A stretch of 64,000 nt of DNA from Bugulina stolonifera. Lineage: Eukaryota > Bryozoa > Gymnolaemata > Cheilostomatida > Bugulidae. The notes under the pieces were generated by a model. It ran no database searches and had not been told where the DNA came from. It saw nothing but the letters and a program-made list of their open reading frames with translations. Positions 11,214 to 25,700 of this stretch are shown piece by piece. A program made the translations under genes and the position numbers. Every line of letters begins with the position of its first letter. Position 1 is the stretch's first letter. The stretch covers positions 9,094,733 to 9,158,732 of the forward strand of contig OW285188.1 of the NCBI GenBank assembly GCA_935421135.1, read 5' to 3'.

Positions 11214-13725
11214 TAAAATGTTGAATCCAACGCTATTGTAACACTGCCAACAATGAGATGCAAAAAGATGATTTCTTAACCTTAAGAAAATTTTTATCAA
11301 CACTTTCAGTTAATAATCATGTAGATGATGACTAGCATAAACATACTGTTATTGTTATTATGTGTGTAAGTACAAGTATATCATGACCTTTGAATAAACC
11401 AATTTGAACCTTCTGCTGGATGAATTCAGTTTTAAATCGTCTTTGACTCACTTAATTTATCTAGTGTTGGTTTGGTTTGGTTTATTGCTTCATTCTAAAA
11501 GTTTAATTACATTGTATTTATGATAGATAAAAGTATGTAGTGAATGCGGCCCATGTGCGCAGTAGCATAGCTAATCGAGGCGCTAGGCCGTGTAGTCAAT
11601 TTAAATAGACCGGTGATACAGTTAATGAAATAGTTTGGCAGAGAGAGAAATATGATTTAATTTAACAGCCGACCCTACTCCAGGGAGGCCAGGAGATGCC
11701 GCCCCAAGGCCACCCGGAAAGCACCAGCGTGCACGGAGGAGCGCAACGAGACGGGCAGACTGTTCCAAATCGTTGGCACTTGGAATTTAAAGCAACGCTA
11801 ACCGCGAGCCGTGACATAGCTTGGCACAGGCATATCAAACGATCTTCTTTTAGACAAGTGCTCACTGGAATTTATAAAGCAATTTCTAAATTGTTGATAG
11901 ACAATCAGCGCCAATTTCATTGGATAAAGTTGTTCGACAGGCAAAACATTGGCTCGTCTAAATAATGAAGCAGAAGGCTCATTAGTCGGCTTTTTATAAA
12001 TAATCCTTAGAATTATTCATGTACAATCCAGAAGAACAAAACTTACATGTGTATATCATGTTATCACAATAATTATATAAGCATACAACAGAAACTTCCA
12101 CTTCCACTCGGTATATTATATAACATAGTGCCAAGTGACCCAGGCGCACGTAGTCCTAAGATTTGAAGGGCACCTAGCAGTGCTGGGGAAGTAGTAGAGT
12201 TTTCAGCTTTTCAGATTAGACAAAAGTCTATACTGAAAATTCTTGCCCTAGCTCTACTACTTCCCCTGCACTGCTCGGTGCCTTTCAATTCTTAAGAATA
12301 CGTGCGCACGATATCCGACATCCGAAAATGAGCACCTGGATCACTTATTTGTAAGACAGACCTATTCTGTATGTACAGTACATACATGTATATAAATAAT
12401 TCTTCAAGTTAGATAATACATATACAGGAAGCGGATTGTGTATAATTGCTATAACCATATTTTATTGGATTTCTAGTAGGATAACGTTATGTTAAAATAT
12501 AAAACTGATGAACTATAAGTAGAATATAACAACCATAACTTTTAAACTGATGTTGTTCTAGAAAATAATAAAGGAATCTAACTTTTGCGAAATAAATGGA
12601 CATTTCTGTGACTAGAAAGTAGCGCAATTCAGATATATACAGACGAGCACTTTGGTATAAAGATATTTATATGATATCTGTGGTAAAGGCACTTTACATA
12701 ACATATTATTGCAAAAGAATTCTAGTTTACCATACAAGTTTATTATAATATAATGTAAAGTCGATGTATAACGTGAAGTCGAAGTATAACTACCAATATG
12801 ACAAAAATGAATTATAAGGCAATTGATCCACCAGCCCATAATAATGTAATACAAGCATCTTTATCATACAGTTGGCTCATTTGTACCTGTATCGTTTCTC
12901 TAGACTGATGAATAGCTGACACACAAGTGCAGGTACTTCTTGTGTATTTTACATCACGTTATGATACTTTGGGAAAGGGAAGTGATACCGAGTGTAACAC
13001 TGGCACACGGCAATAGCTGTATGTAACCACAACATGCAGTTGATAATGTAGAGACAGACTGTAACAGTGCCGTCATGGGATACCAGCAGATCAGTGTACA
13101 GCAGCCCAGACAACTCCACTAAATGTTGAAGAAGTCGTACCTACAATAACAAACAGCTCTGCAATGGAATAGTGATATAATGTAATAGTCAGATACTGTC
13201 GTACATGTATATAATATATTATGTAACCAGGACTTGCATGTGACATGTACAATATTAAAAAAGAACGGCTCCTTAAATATAAATATGTAATGTACATGTA
13301 ACTGTGTACTTAACTATTTTTAATGGTTGCTCTAGCAGTATTATATTGTAATAAAACAGTTAATGATAATCAAACCCATCAACTGATAATCTACATGATT
13401 GTATATGTTATACCTCAAATTCTGCTAAACTTCAAGACAATATAACCCTGGAAAGCTTCTCTTGAGTATTTTATCTTATGCTGTATTGTTACTGTTATAA
13501 AAACAGCTATAAGCTAGCTTTAACTTTTACTTTCAACAAAACCTTATTTTCATACATGACACTCTTCCATCATCCCTCTAAGTGTGATATTAGTTTTTAT
13601 GCAAAGAATTTTGAATTTGTCCATCTACATGTATTTCATTGATTGTTGTTCAGTTGCAACTGTTCAACTTGGCCCAACCCTGAAGGCGCCCACCACAATA
13701 TAGACTACATGGTGTGGTGATATTA
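11214..13725. other. Gene-poor spacer with a GC-rich patch
   Basis: No convincing gene was found. About 11560-11850 is distinctly GC-richer than its surroundings and carries overlapping open frames on both strands (about 67 and 89 codons) that I do not recognise; it may be a mobile-element remnant. The foldback element at 12133-12346 is listed separately. A possible extra 3' exon of the large minus-strand gene lies at 13119-13140. Confidence 0.45.
12133..12346. mobile_element. Foldback MITE-like element, 214 bp
   Basis: The ends read AAGTGACCCAGG and CCTGGATCACTT, and most of the interior continues as an imperfect inverted repeat (CAGTGCTGGGGAAGTAGTAG against CTACTACTTCCCCTGCACTG). It has no coding capacity. 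The palindromic structure and short length are those of a miniature inverted-repeat element; the superfamily is not assigned. Confidence 0.75.
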
Positions 13726-16700
13726 TCAATAATAGTAGCAAACTGACCGGGTATTATATGTCGTATCATAGCGATCATCATCTTCCTCTTCCTTTTCTTC
13801 TTCAGACGTGGATATATATTCCTCGGCAGGTAAATGATTATCACATAGAGGCTTCGAAGGTCCCTTAATACTCTCAAATGTGGAGTACTTCAGTTGTGGC
13901 CCTACAGTACATCACATGACTGTACTACAGCTCATCACATGACTGTTACTACAGTACATCACATGACTGTACTACAGTTCATCACATGACTGTTACTACA
14001 GTACATCACATGACATCACTACAGTACATCACATGACATCACTACAGTACATCACATGACTGTACTAAAGTACAACACATGACTGTTACTACAGTACATC
14101 ACATGACTCCACTACAGTACATCACATGACTGTTACTACAGTACATCACATGACTGTTACTACAGCACATCACATGACTCCACTACAGTACATCACATGT
14201 CTCCACTACAGTACATCACATGACTCCACTACAGTACATCACATGACTCCACTACAGTACATCACATGAGATCACTACAGTACATCACATGACATCACCA
14301 CAGTACATCACATGAGATCACTACAGTACATCACATTACTGTTACTACAGTACATCACATGATTCCACTGCAGTACATCACATGATTCCACTACAGCACA
14401 TCACATGACATCACTACAGTACAACATCCCCAGTGCTAATATTGTATAGTTTCGACTGCTGCCACAAAATCATAGAATCTAATATGAACACAACTCCGAC
14501 ATGAAACACTTGTTTCCCATCCAATACCATAACGTCAGAAGTTGCTCACATGATATTAGATACTAAGATGAGATGAATATGCGAGAATATGAGAAAAGAC
14601 AACTCCAGAATAGCAAGTATTAGAAGATAAAAATGTTGCAACAGAGGGAAATTTACAGTTTGGCTTAGATTTATATTTACCATGCACATACCCTGCAAGT
14701 ACCCATGTATATACATGAGCACACTCTCCAAGTACTAATGTATAATAATACTACATCATCAAAAACTGAATGCTGATGATGTTAGCACTGATATAACATG
14801 GCACTAACACAGCAGGGTAGCCACTACTTACTGGGTTTGATGAGGAAAGGAGAGAGTTTGTAGTCAATGTATGACTCATCATCTGAACTAGTGACCATAA
14901 GATCCATGTTTGGCCTCACAAATGACGGCTTCTAAAATACATAATGTATAACCATGCGCCATTATATAATGTATAACCATACGCCATTCTATCGTGCAGA
15001 GCACTGGGAACATAGTAGAGAATGAATTAGAATTTTCTATTCAGCCATTATTGTTCAAAATTAAATTGTACAGCTAGATAGGGCTCAGCACTGATGAACA
15101 GGTACATGTGTGATTCAAGTAATGGGTTATAGACTAGACATGTACTAAAAATGTAGGCACTTTCCTAATAAACAGACATACACTGTAATACAGTGGTCGG
15201 CTACCATTATCTATCTACCTTATAACCAGGCGCCATTAACCTAGTCCAGAGCTTTGGGGTCTTCTTGTACAGAGCATACTTGATCTCTGAGGATCGAGTT
15301 TCTCTAGCGCTTTTCTTGCCTTCTATCCTGTCATAGATTGGTCCAAGTGAGAACTCATATTCCCCACACCTAGTAGATACATATATAATAAAACAGGTGT
15401 AGAAGAAAGGGACAATGGGCCCCCACCCATCCTCAAATGAATTATTTCACCCCAGAATCACATAGTCAAAGCAATCATTCCCTATGCGACTACAATGAAC
15501 CTTACTGTGTCAGGCACTTGTAACAATAGAGTTGTTCTCTGTTTACTGGAACTACATTTAGAAAATGATACATTGACCGGCTCAACAGTAGTTGTGCTCC
15601 CAATACTGAGGTCAGACACACAGGGGAGTTGCCAGTTGCACACATATCAGATATAATTAAATGGTTTATGGTAGAATACCACATTACTTACTGAAATACA
15701 AGTTTCTCTTGTTTATAGTTAAGTGTAGGTATAGGGTCAAGAGTGCGTGCATCATGTACCTGTACCTGTAGCATAAGGAACTGGGAACACTCCCACCACA
15801 GAACCTGAGGAACTTTCCTATAATAAACATTAACTTATAGTTAATATACAAACAGGGAAACACAACTCCTGTTAGTCTCATGTGTCAATATACAGTGAGT
15901 GAGTCAAGATTAAACTATTGATGTCACGAAGAAACCTAAATACAATATATAAGGTAATTTGATATGAACATTTCAAATTTGTCACTAAAAATAAAAAATA
16001 CAACCTGCAAACACGTTTTTTGAGTAGTTTTTAAAAGTATTCACTGTCCAATCAGAAGTGGATTATTCTGCAGGAGTTGGCATTTAGAAACCTCCTTTCA
16101 CATGTCCAATAATTAGTGTAAACCTGTGCATGAAATAGAATATAACAATTAATAATTACTGTTTTACGATAAAATAAACAATAGGTTTTATTATCCAATC
16201 ACTGTGCACAATTTTGCTTCGGCTACGAGCGTTGTTATTGGACATGTGAAAGGAGGTTTCTAATTGCCATCACCTGCAAAATACACTGTGATGTCACAGG
16301 GTATATTTTTTCTAAAACAACTGCTCCAAAAACGTGTTTGCAGGTTGTGTTTTTTATTTTTAGTGACAACATTGAAAGGTTCATATCTAATTACCTTATA
16401 AATTGCATTTACCTTCATCCATGGCATGGATAGTTTAATTGGGACTGTCCTATGTATTCCTTATCTGTTATATTACATTGCAGAACCTATTAATAAACAG
16501 TGTTACTTTAGCTACTAGGTATAAACACTCTGTTACCACGGCTACTAGGTATAAACAGACGTAATATTATCTTACTTTTCTCTGATTGGATTAGGGTTAT
16601 CCCTGTTGATTGGTTGAATGAGTATCTTTTGTCTAGCTCGCGCACCTCGAGTAGTCTTTGGTCTACAACTAAGAATATAAACAGTTCTGAGGGCTATGAA

Positions 16701-19700
16701 ACAGGTAGATATAAGTGTATAATATGGTAATAGGGTCAATATACCATTAGGTGATATACTACAAACCAACACAGTTTGCACTGCACATGTACAACAGGTA
16801 GATACAGGAAAGATTCTAAAACTAGGAATTTCCCAATATTGACTAGTTATTTATAATAAGTTTAGAGATAGCTGCTAGCTTTACTGTAAATACACAAGAT
16901 ATCAATGCAAGTTTTTTTTAGTCTTTCCTCAATGCAAGAATATACATTCCCACGTTGACAATACTATCGCATGCTTCCTGTGTACTTGTGAGATAGAGGA
17001 TTATTATAGCCACAGATTAGGGGAGCTAAAGATGTTTTTGAAAAACCAACCCAACGCCCCATTCCACTAATCCAAGCTGTTTAATTATTATTTTTACAAG
17101 TATTTACAACAAAGTTTGCAGCTGTCTGCAACCTTCTATTTCATTGTATATGACTGGTAAGCCTAGATGTTGGAAAATTCCTAGTTTAGAAATTTCAATA
17201 TTTTCGCAGCAACAATGTGCATCAGACATGTTGTTCGTATTTAGAGTTAATGGAACTACATGTATGTGTAGCTAGCAAACCCACCTGGAGGTTACAGCTA
17301 CATCTGGTGTAAACTCTGAAGAAGCAGAAACATCTGGTTTCACTTTAATCAGCAGATTAATACACATCTCTCTAGTTTGAGCATTCAGTCCTGAGTTTAC
17401 AAGTCTAGAGACAAGATAATGAGCAGTTGTACACACATGACACAAACATGGAACACAAGTAGGGCATATTGAATACTAAAGGTCATTAGTAGGCTACACA
17501 GTGAATACAAAAGGTCTGTAGGACATAGTGAATACAAAAGGTCTGTGGGGCATAGTGAATAAAAAAGGTCTGTAGGGCATAGTGAACACTAAAGATCATT
17601 AGTACACAGCAAATACAAAAGGTCTGTAGGGCATAATAAATACAAAAGGTCATAAGGACATAGTGAAAATAAGTCGACTATGCCACAACAAGTGCATGTG
17701 TACTCTAGTATTGCTTGTCATATGAAATAACTAGTTTCAAAACCTTATCCACGACACTTAATTATGTGTAGCGACCGGTCGATATCCCAGAAGGGAGGTT
17801 ACATTACCTCTGCATTTTATCATGCAGTTGTGTAGACTTAAGCATAGCGGTAGCACCATTGAGATTCTTGAGCATTGTATATAGGGTCTTGGCACACGAC
17901 AGCAATGTCTACAAGTGTAACACTGTTAGTAATATCCAGGTGCTGACAACAGCAGTGCTGGTGATAGTATAGTGGATGGAGTGATAGTACTGATGGTGAT
18001 AGTAAAGTAGCTGAAGTGATGGTACTGGTGATGATAGTAAAGTGGCTGGAGTGATAGTACTGGTGGTGATAGTAAAGTGGTTGGAGTGATAGTACTGGTG
18101 GTGATAGTAAAGTGGTTGGAGTGATAGTACTGGTGGTGGTAGTACTGGTAGTGATAGCAGTTAATATTTCCACCTGAGGAGTGGTGAGATATATTAATAT
18201 ATTAGTGACTGGTGACAATGGAGTAGCAAGGACACACACTGTACCATATAATATGACAATATAATAAATACTATGAAGAGAATAATCTACCCCAAATATC
18301 GTTGTTATAGCTAAGATATTAGTATAAATGGTGGAGAAATAGTGGATAGTTAGATCTAACTAATAAACGATCTACAAACTAAGTACATGTAACTATTTGG
18401 CTAAATGATAATGGTCAATCTATACTCATGCTACAATACTAGAACAACTTACTGAGTCAGTTGTTATTTTGAACATTCTAGCGGCAAGCAGAGATACAGT
18501 GGTTGTCCATGGCTCCATACCATCCTGTTTTCCATTGATTGATATGATACTGTTCATGAGCAAACAATTCTTCTCCATTAGACTGTCGTTGTTCAAGTCC
18601 AACATATCAGTCAGCACTTTAACTATATCCTGTTTCATCAGCATGGCTGCCCTCCTGTAACATGTGCAGTAAACATACAGTTGATAATACAGAGCCGACA
18701 AATTACTGAATGGTTAAAGCAGCTATCAAACACACCATTTTCAGTAATACAAAATTGGTCAAAGTTTGGAGTTATCTTATCGACCACCAAGCCCTTTACC
18801 ACTATCATGCTGATGCTAGGTTAGCTTTCATGAAGTTGTCTTTTCTCTTAATTAAATGGCTACATGGCCAGTTTCAAATGTCGCTAAAGTGAAAGTAAAT
18901 AATTTTGTTTATGTTTTTGAATCCTAATTTAAAAACGTTTTGACCACTTTTGCTTACTTTGACAAAGGTCAGTTAAACTATATAAATAAATGAGTTCAAG
19001 GATTGTAAAGGTAACAGTTGAAACTGCAACTTACTAGTCAATAAACTTTTATTTAAAATCAATCTGCTGACGATCATTTCAAACTAAAGCTCTAAACTCT
19101 TACTCAGTATAATAATGAATTAGTCTTAGTTCAAAATAAGCTTAAAGCACATTTTTTTACTAATTTAAATTAAAATAATACAATACTCGTACAACAAATT
19201 ATAGAACAAAACCACCTTTAGTGGTGCCGAATCGCACTAAATTAGAAGGTATTACTTTATTTGCTAAAAGCGGTTTATCAGCCTCAAATTGCAAAACCAT
19301 CAGCTGATAACTCCTTACACACCTGCCAAGTTTTAAAAAATTTCAAATTTCATCCGATTTTCGGGATTGTGTGAAAGCCTCTTAACCTATGTTAGCCATG
19401 TAAGCTCGGTCAGTTAAAATAGTTTCAATCCAAAATAGTACGTTTGCTAAGGTTTAGTCAAGTATCACACTCCATTGTCCACTATGTCAGTTTAGCTTTC
19501 AGGACGGTGATCAACAGATACATGTAACATCATTGGCTACTCTCAAACTTATATTATTGGTTACCCAGTATGTATTCTACTATATTATTGGCTACCTAGT
19601 ACGTATCCTATTATATTATTGGCTACCCAGTATGTGCCATTGAATACTATATTGGTCAGATTCAATATACTCACTTGGCCTCTCCCTGCACATAGATGTT

Positions 19701-22700
19701 TAATATGTCAAGTGCCAACATCCTGTTCTGTATTATGATGGACACACGGCAAATGTGAACCAAGTTAATAGTGAATAACTCCAGAGTATCTGCTTCCTGT
19801 TTTATACTGTAATATGAGAATGGCAGGTGAGCATGCTCTACATTACACAACCATTGATTATTTCTACTTCAAGTAAGATCTACATAGGTTGGTCTAACAA
19901 GACATTGAGGAGGTTATAAAATGTAGATGCTGGGGATATACAGTGTATATGCATACCCGTTTGTTACACCATTTATACACACATGTACCTGGATGAGTTG
20001 ATGAGATTCTTGAGGCACGTGAGGGCTTTAGTGAGTATACCGTTGTCATCACATATCTGTAGCAGAAGGGTGATTACGTTAATGGCCATACATCACATAT
20101 ATCTATGATATCATATATATCTATGACATAATATATATCTATGATATCATATATATCTATGATATCATATATATCTATGACATCATATATATCTATGACA
20201 TCATAAATATATATCTATGACATCATACATGTATATATCTATGATATCGCAGTTCACTCAAACATAACTGGAACATAGGCAAAGACCAACCTGTCAAAGG
20301 AGGAAAAATGTGCGCAAAAGAGCAGGCAGAGGAGACAATTCCAGTCAGCCAATGTCTCAAATTTTATTGCCAATCGTCGCAATGCATGCCAAGATTACGT
20401 GACTACTAACATATTAGCCATATAACTTTAGCATACAATGGGACCAATAAGCACCAATCAGAACTAAGACAAAGGCTAATTGGAATTATCTCCTCTGTGT
20501 ACGAGTTGACATTTGCACGCATGCTATTATGTATTGAGTCGACAGTCTTATTTTAAATGACTGTTGGTTATGCTATGTAGATGTAGGTATCATTACACGA
20601 CTGAGTTGAATGCAAAGTTATCCTTACATCAAAACGTTCAACTTCTCGTATAATAACGTATTATATCAGATGGACGTACACGGCTCACCTACATGTATCA
20701 TAAGTCATGCTGGCTTCTGGTTTGCAGGTAGCATGGGATATATTATTTATAGCCCCAGGACTTACCTCAACAAGTTCGTAGAGGTAGGAGAATCCCTTCT
20801 CCCACCACAGTTCCTCACAGTTGTCTAGGTTGTTGGTGGTGAGGATAGTGAGGCACTCAATGATGTGGTATAGGAGATCATCGTGTAGGTTGACAGTGTT
20901 GACCAGAGAGCAGAGGCTCTTTACTATCCCTTGACGCCTCATCTCATGCTTCAGACTAACACAGTAGATACACAATAGCTTTAAACATGTAGATACATAT
21001 AGATGTAGACATGTAGATATATGTATATATAGACAGGTAGATATATGTAATATATATGTAGATATGGACATGTAGATATATGTAGATCTGTACATACAGT
21101 ACATACACACAGTCATGTGTCACACATACTTGCTACTCTGCTGAACTAGCTGGTGGATGTACTGGGCTATCAACAGTCTCTTATTATGCTCGTCTGTTCT
21201 GTTTAGAACTCGGATTAACTTGGGTATCTGCTGATATGGATACTCCAACTGTTCAGCGTCAAACTGCACATCCAATTGTTGCTATAAATATATTATTACA
21301 TCAAATAGTTACTAGAGTTGCTGTATGGAGTATGCAGTTATTCACTCACTGTACCCATATCACAGAGTGCCATAAATACAGTTTCCATAGAGGGAAAGGC
21401 TCCTCCTTAACTGCTATTGAAATCGCAGGGTTAACTGGGGCAGATAATTTCACAGCATTAAGTCGCTCCTGTTGCCAAAGCACAGACTGTGACTCCCTGA
21501 CCCTTATTAAAGGTGTGACCTTATATATTTAAAGGACATTCATACTGCTCCCTCATCTCCACATTGTGCTGGAAACACATATAATACAGTATTATCGTGA
21601 GTCTGGCTGAGAAGATAATATAGACCTACCAGCAGATCTAGTTTTCTCTCTATAGCCTGTTCATTAGAGATGAGGAGGTGTGAGATATACACATCACTCT
21701 CTGTCGTCGTATCAATCAACTCTATTCCATAACTAGAGTCTCCTATAAATTTAGCAGGTTTCTTGTTCACCACCTACAATACAGTAAACAGTACAAAACA
21801 AGGGGCTGTATGCATTACAAGGTATATATAGCTGTGAAATGTATAAAATGTGGGAATCAGTTTAAGAAACTTCTATTACAGTACACCAGTGAGGATATCG
21901 CATGTCTTCTTATTCCGCTGGTGAATATAAGCTGGAGAAAATCTGTTCCGTAGCATTTTTATATTTATAAACATTGCAACCGTATTCTTGGTCATATTAC
22001 AGAACCTAATGGATTGACTATACAATACTGGCTTATACACTGACGCCGCAGTTACGAACACCGACACTGCAGTTACGAACACCGACACTGCAGTTACAAA
22101 CACCGACACTGCAGTTACGAACACCGACACTGCAGTTACGAACACCGACACTGCAGTTACGAACACCGACACTGCAGTTACGAACACCGACACTGCAGTT
22201 ACGAACACCGACACTGCAGTTACGAACACCGACACTGCAGTTACGAACACCGACACTGCAGGTATAAACACTAACCTTAGCGTATAACGAGACTGATTGA
22301 CCACAGTGATTCCATATTAAATCACCCGAAGCTTCAAGCCATTCAGCCCCTATTGGCATTACTGTAGGCATATGGCACTCTATAGCCTGATATGGCAGTT
22401 CTGTAAGCTCTGGAAGAGAAGGGGGTATGGCAGAAACATCATCCTCACTCTCTTGAAAGACACGACCATAGTCTATGGCCAGGAGTTGAAACTTCCCACT
22501 TGTATAAGACATGATGACACACCTGCACCACCTGTAGGGAAACAAAAATATTTCAGGGTAACTAACTGGTTAAGTAGAACGGAAACCACTAAAAGCCTTT
22601 CAGACTGCTGTTTATACTGACTACTAACGACGAGCGGCCAACGCTAACTACAACTACAACTATATTATACAATGTATAGTGACATGTGCCAGTGGGGGTA

Positions 22701-25700
22701 TAGGTCAACAAGTTCAACAGGCTGAACTTTAAACCCTATCGCTAAATGACACGAACCAGCTAGGCTATATAGTATGGTAATAGTTAACCACATTGTGGTT
22801 AGCGCCGTTGAGCGACCTACTGCAATGTAAAAGCAACTTCACTGTAGAGAGTGGAAACTAGAGGCAATGCAGTTTGTGGCTAAGTTATGCAGATTTCATA
22901 ACGTCTAAGTAGATATACAACCATACACAAATCTTGTGCAGCTAGAGTGCTAGTACATACATGTACAGTACGCTTAGAAAAGAAATGAAACATAATACAT
23001 ATCATAGTAGCTGAGAGCTGGAGATGACTGATAAGCTTTCCATAGTTCAGAATAATTTATGTTTCCCAGGAGAAATGAATGCACTAATATAGCATACGTA
23101 GCATATTATTATTTACTGAGCTATGGGCCACCCATACCTGCCATCGTCAGGATACTTTGCCACACATAGATTCTTGAGGACGGCATTTTTTACCTTCAAC
23201 TTTCCTTTTCTCTTCAGCACTTCCTGTAGGTCATCCTCCATTGCTTGTAACCTGGAGGTCAAATCATTAAGGTTAGTACAGTACATATGCATATTAGCAT
23301 ATAATATGCATATGATAACCCATGTAGATCGATACAACACTAGGTAGGCCTATAATAGTTTTATCAATACGGGGTCTGAGCTTCAAAGTGCAACTCAAAG
23401 TCCGTCCAAAGAGTTGGCGGTTCGAAGGACTACCCACATTTTGATTCTGTTACCATCCAAAGTGAACTCGCACAAAAAGAAATATAGGATTGTTTAGAAT
23501 TATATTTTTTTTCGATTAGAAACGAGTCATTGATAGTAAAGCGTGCTTGGTAGCTCCTATATGTCACTACAGTGCTACCTAAACGTATATTGTAGCCTAT
23601 ATGATTTTGTCAGATCCCACTCAGTCAGGGTTGTGGTAGGTTTGACACATTACAGTTGGGAGTACTTTGATGGGTACCGTTCAATCTGGTTGGTACACAA
23701 AAACCGCTATGTGAACATGGAGCTGGTCCAGCCACGAAATCCCATAGTCACATGTATTCAATATGATACCAAGTCAAATGGCATGTGGAGTGCACATGCA
23801 GTGGTATTCCTGCCAGCCAGTTATTAGTGAGCGGATTCTAACTAAGTTGTGTAGGGCCAACTCAAACATCAAACCTGAGAAATTAGCCACACAACTCCAA
23901 CAACAAAGTTTCAAGTTTTCTTAAAAAACACTGGTGTGAAACAAATAGCATTCACCTTGCAGTTGGCCACTTCTTTGTCCAAGTGGAGATAATAGTTAGA
24001 GTAATTTTGTTTTAAGAACATCTTAAATATTACTGTTAGGTTTAGAGAAAGTTATAGGACAACAAAACAATAAGGTGTTAGGTGACACCAATGGTAAAAG
24101 TTTCAAACTTTCCTCCACCCAGTAACTGCCACGTAGACCATCACAGTATTATGAAACCCCAACTGGGTGGTCCATCCGACACTTAAAATAATGTAGTTAA
24201 TAAGAGTTATTTGTAATATTAGCATCAAAAAAATTGATGTTTTAGATGCACTTTTGTAGAAAATTATATATATATAGTTAAAGAGTAGGCTAATTATCAA
24301 AGATGCAGGATATATTCAACAAACTTGTTGAGACATTAATACATGGATAAACAAAGGCTGAGTATTGTAATACGCATAAAGAAGATGCTCAGGTAGAAAA
24401 GCAATCAATATCGTTTAATAAAAGCTGAATGGATGGCAAGCCAAGTATGATGTTTTGGTGTTAGTCTCTACAACAATGTGAGAGGTGAATGCGCTTATTA
24501 AACCGTGGTAGGAGATAAAAACTAGAACATATTTACTGTGGGAATGATTGGTAACATCGGTACAAGATGAGGAGAACCTACGCCCATTCTAACATCGATC
24601 TGCCGTTCAAATCTGTACAGGTAGGTCCTGACATAACCTTCTGTCTCAGAGCAACCACATTAATATTTTACTGGAACACAACTTACAACTACTAATGACC
24701 AGGTTGAAGACACCCCTTATCGATGAAGACCTCGACTTGAACGACCTGTTTCATTGATTTTCAAAAACGACACTACTTAGGGTTGTAAACTAAAAAAACA
24801 CTTATATCCATGCCAGTAACAACAAGTGCTTCTAAGAGATGTCAGCAGCTTTTGGAGTATTTATAACAATTTGATTCAAGTAGAAGAACATTTATGGTAG
24901 TTATTAGCAGTCTACTGAGTGCAAGGAACTTAGCATCTTCCTTTACATCAGGATCATAGGAACTCAGCTTCAACAAACTTGAGTTTCCACGGTTATTCTA
25001 CTAACTTTTAACCAGACCTCGATGGATTTTACGACATCATTAATTGGGGGTCAGACTCCAATAGAATATCCATGGCCACAAACTTACTTTACCCATAATT
25101 TCCACGTCATGAGAATAGGAATTGCAGTGACGGTCAAAGCTTGTACAAACATGAAAAGTTTTTGTTATCTATCATGACCCCAGATTGTTAGCTGAAGCTG
25201 AAAATGAGAAGCCGTTCAGCGGTCTTTAGTGTCTCAAATCGCAAGCGACTGGAGTTTAATCAAGTAATTCGTCCCACGCATATTACATTGAATATACATC
25301 AAATTGGTATAAGGGGAGCTGACTATTATATCTAATATAAAACATAGGACTATCTAGTTAATAAAATATTAATGGAATAAGAGCAATGTAAAAGAGTATT
25401 AGTTCAGTGTTACTTTTAAAATAAAACAGTTGGTGATAATGGAGTTTCATAACATATTGTGCCAGCGACCTTCATCCAAAAGAGGATATTTCAAACTGTA
25501 GATGATCTTCATGAAAAATTCATTCATTTCAGAGTTCACATATATGGATCATACTGGTGCCGCTACCTTGAAATCAATGCGACAGCTCAACCACTTACAT
25601 GTAGTCTATCGTCTAGCTAAGGCCGCACACAATGATCAGAGAGTGATTAGTACTAAACCGTCTTTAGATTATACAATGTACATGTAAATTACCATTCAAA

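Larger units (their letters stand above)
13726..16662 (-). other. Large gene, exons 39-43: C-terminal tail
   Basis: Exons 16662-16576, 15817-15692, 15369-15219, 14931-14832 and 13901-13726. The tail starts basic (PKTTRGARARQK), has a Trp-containing segment (VPQVLWWECSQF), and ends with an acidic run (STSEEEKEEEDDDRYDTTYN). I place the stop at 13726-13728. A splice from GTCAGT near 13742 to an acceptor at 13141 would instead end the protein RYDFFNI with TAG at 13119-13121; both are in frame. Confidence 0.68.
17285..21281 (-). other. Large gene, exons 32-38: ARM/HEAT-like helical repeats
   Basis: Exons 21281-21130, 20955-20766, 20056-19989, 19806-19675, 18654-18453, 17908-17808 and 17404-17285, all in phase. 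The roughly 320 residues are almost entirely amphipathic helices with Leu/Ile spacing of ARM or HEAT repeats, for example IPKLIRVLNRTDEHNKRLLI and GIVKSLCSLVNTVNLHDDLL. No catalytic motif is visible. An alpha-solenoid of this kind usually binds protein partners. I do not know it as part of TDRD12 proteins. Several introns here hold minisatellites. Confidence 0.72.

Noticed and set aside
13903..14424. CRISPR-like array
   Set aside because: There are no unique spacers, the units are contiguous degenerate tandem copies, and the array lies inside a eukaryotic intron.
22033..22276. Continuation of exon 30 through the 21-bp repeat as a repetitive protein
   Set aside because: A GTTAGT donor at 22275 gives a phase-0 join to exon 31, which completes the Tudor domain. 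The repeat stays open only because its period is a multiple of three.
23543..23827. A real plus-strand gene in intron 28
   Set aside because: No start context, partner exons or recognisable domain; kept only as a low-confidence open frame.
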